From NCBI GenBank assembly GCA_027886175.1, contig JAJNNQ010000013.1:4607501-4671500 (forward strand): DNA of 64,000 nucleotides. The letters are read 5' to 3'. The number at the start of each line of letters is the position of its first letter. The first letter of the stretch is position 1. Under the pieces are notes generated by a model. That model worked only from the letters and a program-made list of their open reading frames with translations, was not told the origin of the DNA and searched no databases. Made by a program: the position numbers and the translations under genes. Source of the DNA: Phylloscopus collybita (lineage: Eukaryota > Chordata > Aves > Passeriformes > Phylloscopidae). This document shows, one piece after another, positions 60,741-64,000 of the stretch.

Positions 60741-63700
60741 TTTCCTTTCAACTTCTGCATTAGATTTGTGTATTTTGTTTTATATAGGGCTTGGTACAAC
60801 ATGCTGAAACCTACAATACTGCTTTATCTCTTTCCAGTCCCCTGTGGTTTGTGAGACCTCTTAAGCCCTTTCCATCTTTTCTACACCCTTTCTTTGTGCC
60901 ATTTACTTTGTGCAAGCTACTAATCTTATATTTTTTATATTTACAGAGTTGCCAAATCTGCTCAGTCTCATTCCTCTTTCCACATACCTGCTGCTGCTGA
61001 TTCTTATTGGTCTCAGGAGAGCATCCTGCTCCCAGAAATTCTTTTTTTTTTTGCCCCCTAAAAAGAGGACGTAAAACCAAGAAAGATTCTTTGTGAACTT
61101 CCCTATCCTCTCTACCCATTGGTGAGGCTGGGGCAAACTTCCCCTCTGCACTAAGGGGAACTGACTGTGTACTTCTCCTTCCAGCCTTCCCCTCTTCCTG
61201 GTGCATTGGGTGCCTGCTCTAATGCCAGAAGGTAAGTGGTGGTAAGGTCAAACAGTGGTTAACAACGTGACAAAATTATTGTGATGTTATAAGCCATGTG
61301 GAGGTTACAGCTAAGGTCCATTTGTCTTCACTATGCTTCTTCAGTGCCCAATTAAAAACAAAATTAAACAATGCCCTGTCTCCTACTGCCACACAGATGC
61401 CACTATTTTCATCCCTTATCGTTTTGCTGAGAATTCTTAAATGGCTTCTTCCTCAAAATACATATTATTTTGTGACACTCCCATCAAACCACAAGAGAAC
61501 TGCTGAAAAGAGCCAGAAAGAAGGAACCTTGCCCAGCCCCACCATGAGGCCCTGACAAAAGCCAGAAACTGGAGAGAGAAATCAGTGGAATGAATGCACT
61601 GATTGCCAAACCCTCCAAACCCTCAGTTCACCTGCTTGCCACTTGTTGCTTGTATAAGTGGTTTTTCCATCTGTAGCCTATATGCAATCTAACTCAATAG
61701 CAGGTTCTCTGGTGCAGGAACCTCATTTACAGCTGGGATTTGAAAACCAGTAATTCTGTAAAACCACTTTCTTGCTGAGGGGGACCCAAAACAAAGCCTG
61801 TGATTTTTATAGAAGCCTGAATATGTATCTTCTGGAAATCAGACTCTAAGAATCCGTATCTTTTTGTCTCCTTGTCACTCAGGCAAGCTTCTGAACAGGT
61901 TTTTAAAACACAGCTGAAGCAAAGACTTGCTAGGAATGGTCTGGATATAAACAATTCCACTGGTAGTTCTCACAGCAAGGCTTCTATCTTTTTCTGTAAG
62001 AGGATTGCAAGAACTCCCTCACAAATCCTTTCCTCAATTTTTTTACTGTTTTTCACATTTTACATAATGTTTCCAAGCCATAAAAAAATCATAAATAACA
62101 AAAAACTAGACAACATCATCACAGGCGGCTAAAAAGAATTCTGGAAATGGTGACGTCACTCACAAATCTGATGCTAATCATGTGCTGTAATAAATGAAGA
62201 TCTGAGAAGAAAACAAAGTGATGGATGAGAGTCTAATGACAGATACAAACAAAAATGGTTTAACAATAACAACAAAACAAAAAAGACCCCAAACCCTCCT
62301 GCTCCCCTCAAAAAAGAGGAAGCAGAGCTAAAACAATCTCTATTCAAAATTTTGTTCCACAACAAGTCTCAGTGGAGCCTTTGAGACCGTGGTCCCCATA
62401 TTTCAGTCAGCTATGTGTTCCATGAAAAATATAGATCTGAAGATTCATGGAGTTCTTGAGAGTTTTTAGCACACTGCCTTTTGTTTTTGCGTTTGTGCTT
62501 TTGCCCAGCGCCTCAGCAGTTGGATCATCCCCTTGAGACTTGAAAAACCTGGGTTTTTTCCCTCCCTTTGTCCAACAAAATTCTGGCTTAAAAATCTCTC
62601 TCTGAAAGTTTCTGGAGGGTGCATTGGGGAAATCTGGGATCAGAGGAGCCTCTGAGTATTTCTGTGGAAACTGTTCCATTTTGAATGAAATAATTAAATA
62701 TTTGCTAAGCTGTTGGCCTTGAGGTTAGAGAACTTGTCTGGAAGGGAAGAAATGAATATTTCAGACTACTCTGATTCATAGTTGAGTGTTTTATGTTAAA
62801 CCAAGCAGCAAAAAGACTTCTAGCATTTCCCTTCCAAGTGAGCCTTGCTTTAAAGTCCTATTCACACATTTCTTTGCTTGGTTTTTTGTTTTTTTTTTTA
62901 ATGTGCCACCCAAACTTAGGTGAGGAAGTTTGGAAACTCTGAGGAAACCTGCAATTTTGTGCTCAGTGTTTTGTGTTGCCTGGCTTTGGTGCCTCTCTAG
63001 GCACAATGTCAGACTTTGCAAAGCTTATTCTTATGTGCCTAACTCTCCCCACATAGCCTTGGCTCGTAATTAGGATCTAGTGAATCTGGATATTTGGAAG
63101 TTACTTCTGTGCATTTCACTTGTAATTATCTTCTTATTCTTTATCAAATTCCTACTCCATTAAAAATAAATGCTTCTGCTAATTGTAGCAAAATAGGGAA
63201 AGCACTCTGCTGTAACACTGTATAGCTATGGATTGGAATGGATGTGATACCTTCTGCAGGACCTTTAGCTGGATATAATTCTTTCCCCTGTCAATGTTTG
63301 TCAGTCACACTGTTTGAGGCAATTCAAATTCAGGATGTAGAAAACCCATTTACATTTTTTTCCTGGGGTTTCCTGATTACTGAAATAACCTCCGTACTAT
63401 CATCTTCTACAAGAATTTTTCCAGAGGCAAAGAATTTGTGTGGACTTCTTCTACTAAAACTACAATTGAGTTTTTTGTCTTTTTTTTTTTTTTTCCCCAA
63501 AGGCAGGGAACCATTCATACTCTAAATGGGTTCACTGTAAAAAGCCACTGAAGGTTGTTTTCCCGTTTTTTTATCCTCAAAGGTCTATAAGATGATGGGT
63601 TAATCTTTGGTATTTTTTAAAAAAATAGGTTATATTGCAGTGGATTGCACTGCTAATATTAACACTGTTGTTTTAGATGCAGGCCATAATATGCAAAATC

Positions 63701-64000
63701 ATTGAGCACTAGATATCCTAAGTATCCAAAAGATAAGTTGGCTGCAAGAAGCATCTACCAGTCTTTTCCTTTAAAAATTGTTATTGTGGACAGAAAAAAA
63801 GACCATTGGTGTTTGTAAAATGTAAAATTTGTACCCATTTGACTCTGAAATGTCTCTGTAGAGTTATTTTAAACTGACTGCAAAAAACAAAGGGGAGATG
63901 AGTATGAATTAACACGTTACTTCATTTAGCATCTCATGGGAATCTGATACCGAAGAACATTAGTTATCTAGGCTGAAAATAGTAATTTTATCTTTTTCAT
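60741..64000. other. unique AT-rich sequence, no gene recognised
   Basis: No coding exon or transposon is recognised. A minus-strand open frame of 131 codons (60811-61206) has no recognisable domain. A 15-T run lies at 63480-63494. Confidence 0.5.

Overview
This window looks like non-coding nuclear DNA from a bird, most likely a songbird. The evidence is a set of 5'-truncated CR1 LINE fragments with typical avian 3' ends (short ATTCTGTG-type direct repeats, no poly(A) signal), two solo LTRs of avian endogenous-retrovirus type with 5-bp target-site duplications, and two old MIR-like SINE cores. The rest is AT-rich, repeat-poor sequence with a few CpG-dense blocks. I found no intact protein-coding gene, no exon I recognise, and no rRNA, tRNA or CRISPR array. 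The open frames present are about as long as chance allows, or are explained by transposon remnants, GC-rich DNA or homopolymers. The window is either a gene desert or part of a very large intron; the sequence does not say which gene it belongs to.

Layout. 1-6.1 kb: unique sequence with one CR1 tail (2.9 kb). 6.1-8.0 kb: a pair of near-identical inverted arms (139 bp, 3 mismatches) about 1.57 kb apart, with a pure 32-A tract at the outer edge of the right arm. 9.3 kb: MIR-like core. 10.2-10.6 kb: probable minus-strand solo LTR. 16.2 kb: minus-strand CR1. 17.15-17.5 kb: CpG-dense block (23 CpGs counted by hand), followed by repeated CAGATTAG octamers. 27.6-30.3 kb: unique, TAAT/octamer-rich sequence that looks like conserved regulatory DNA. 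30.98-31.45 kb: CpG island (35 CpGs counted by hand), followed 17-20 bp later by a 649-bp solo LTR with a clean CTGAC duplication. 35.6 kb: second MIR-like core. 38.2 kb: small CpG cluster and a purine tract. 41.3-42.0 kb: two CR1 copies in opposite orientations whose truncated 5' ends meet. 43.9-45.3 kb: an old, internally deleted CR1 keeping pieces from the ORF2 endonuclease start to the 3' end. 45-64 kb: unique AT-rich DNA with short tandem repeats and a 56-T tract.

Nothing here is a convincing new biological system. The items most worth checking are the inverted duplication at 6.1-8.0 kb, the CpG island with its abutting LTR at 31 kb, the CpG block with clustered CAGATTAG octamers at 17-18.5 kb, and the several pure homopolymers of 24-56 bases, which are long for a bird genome and are not CR1 tails.
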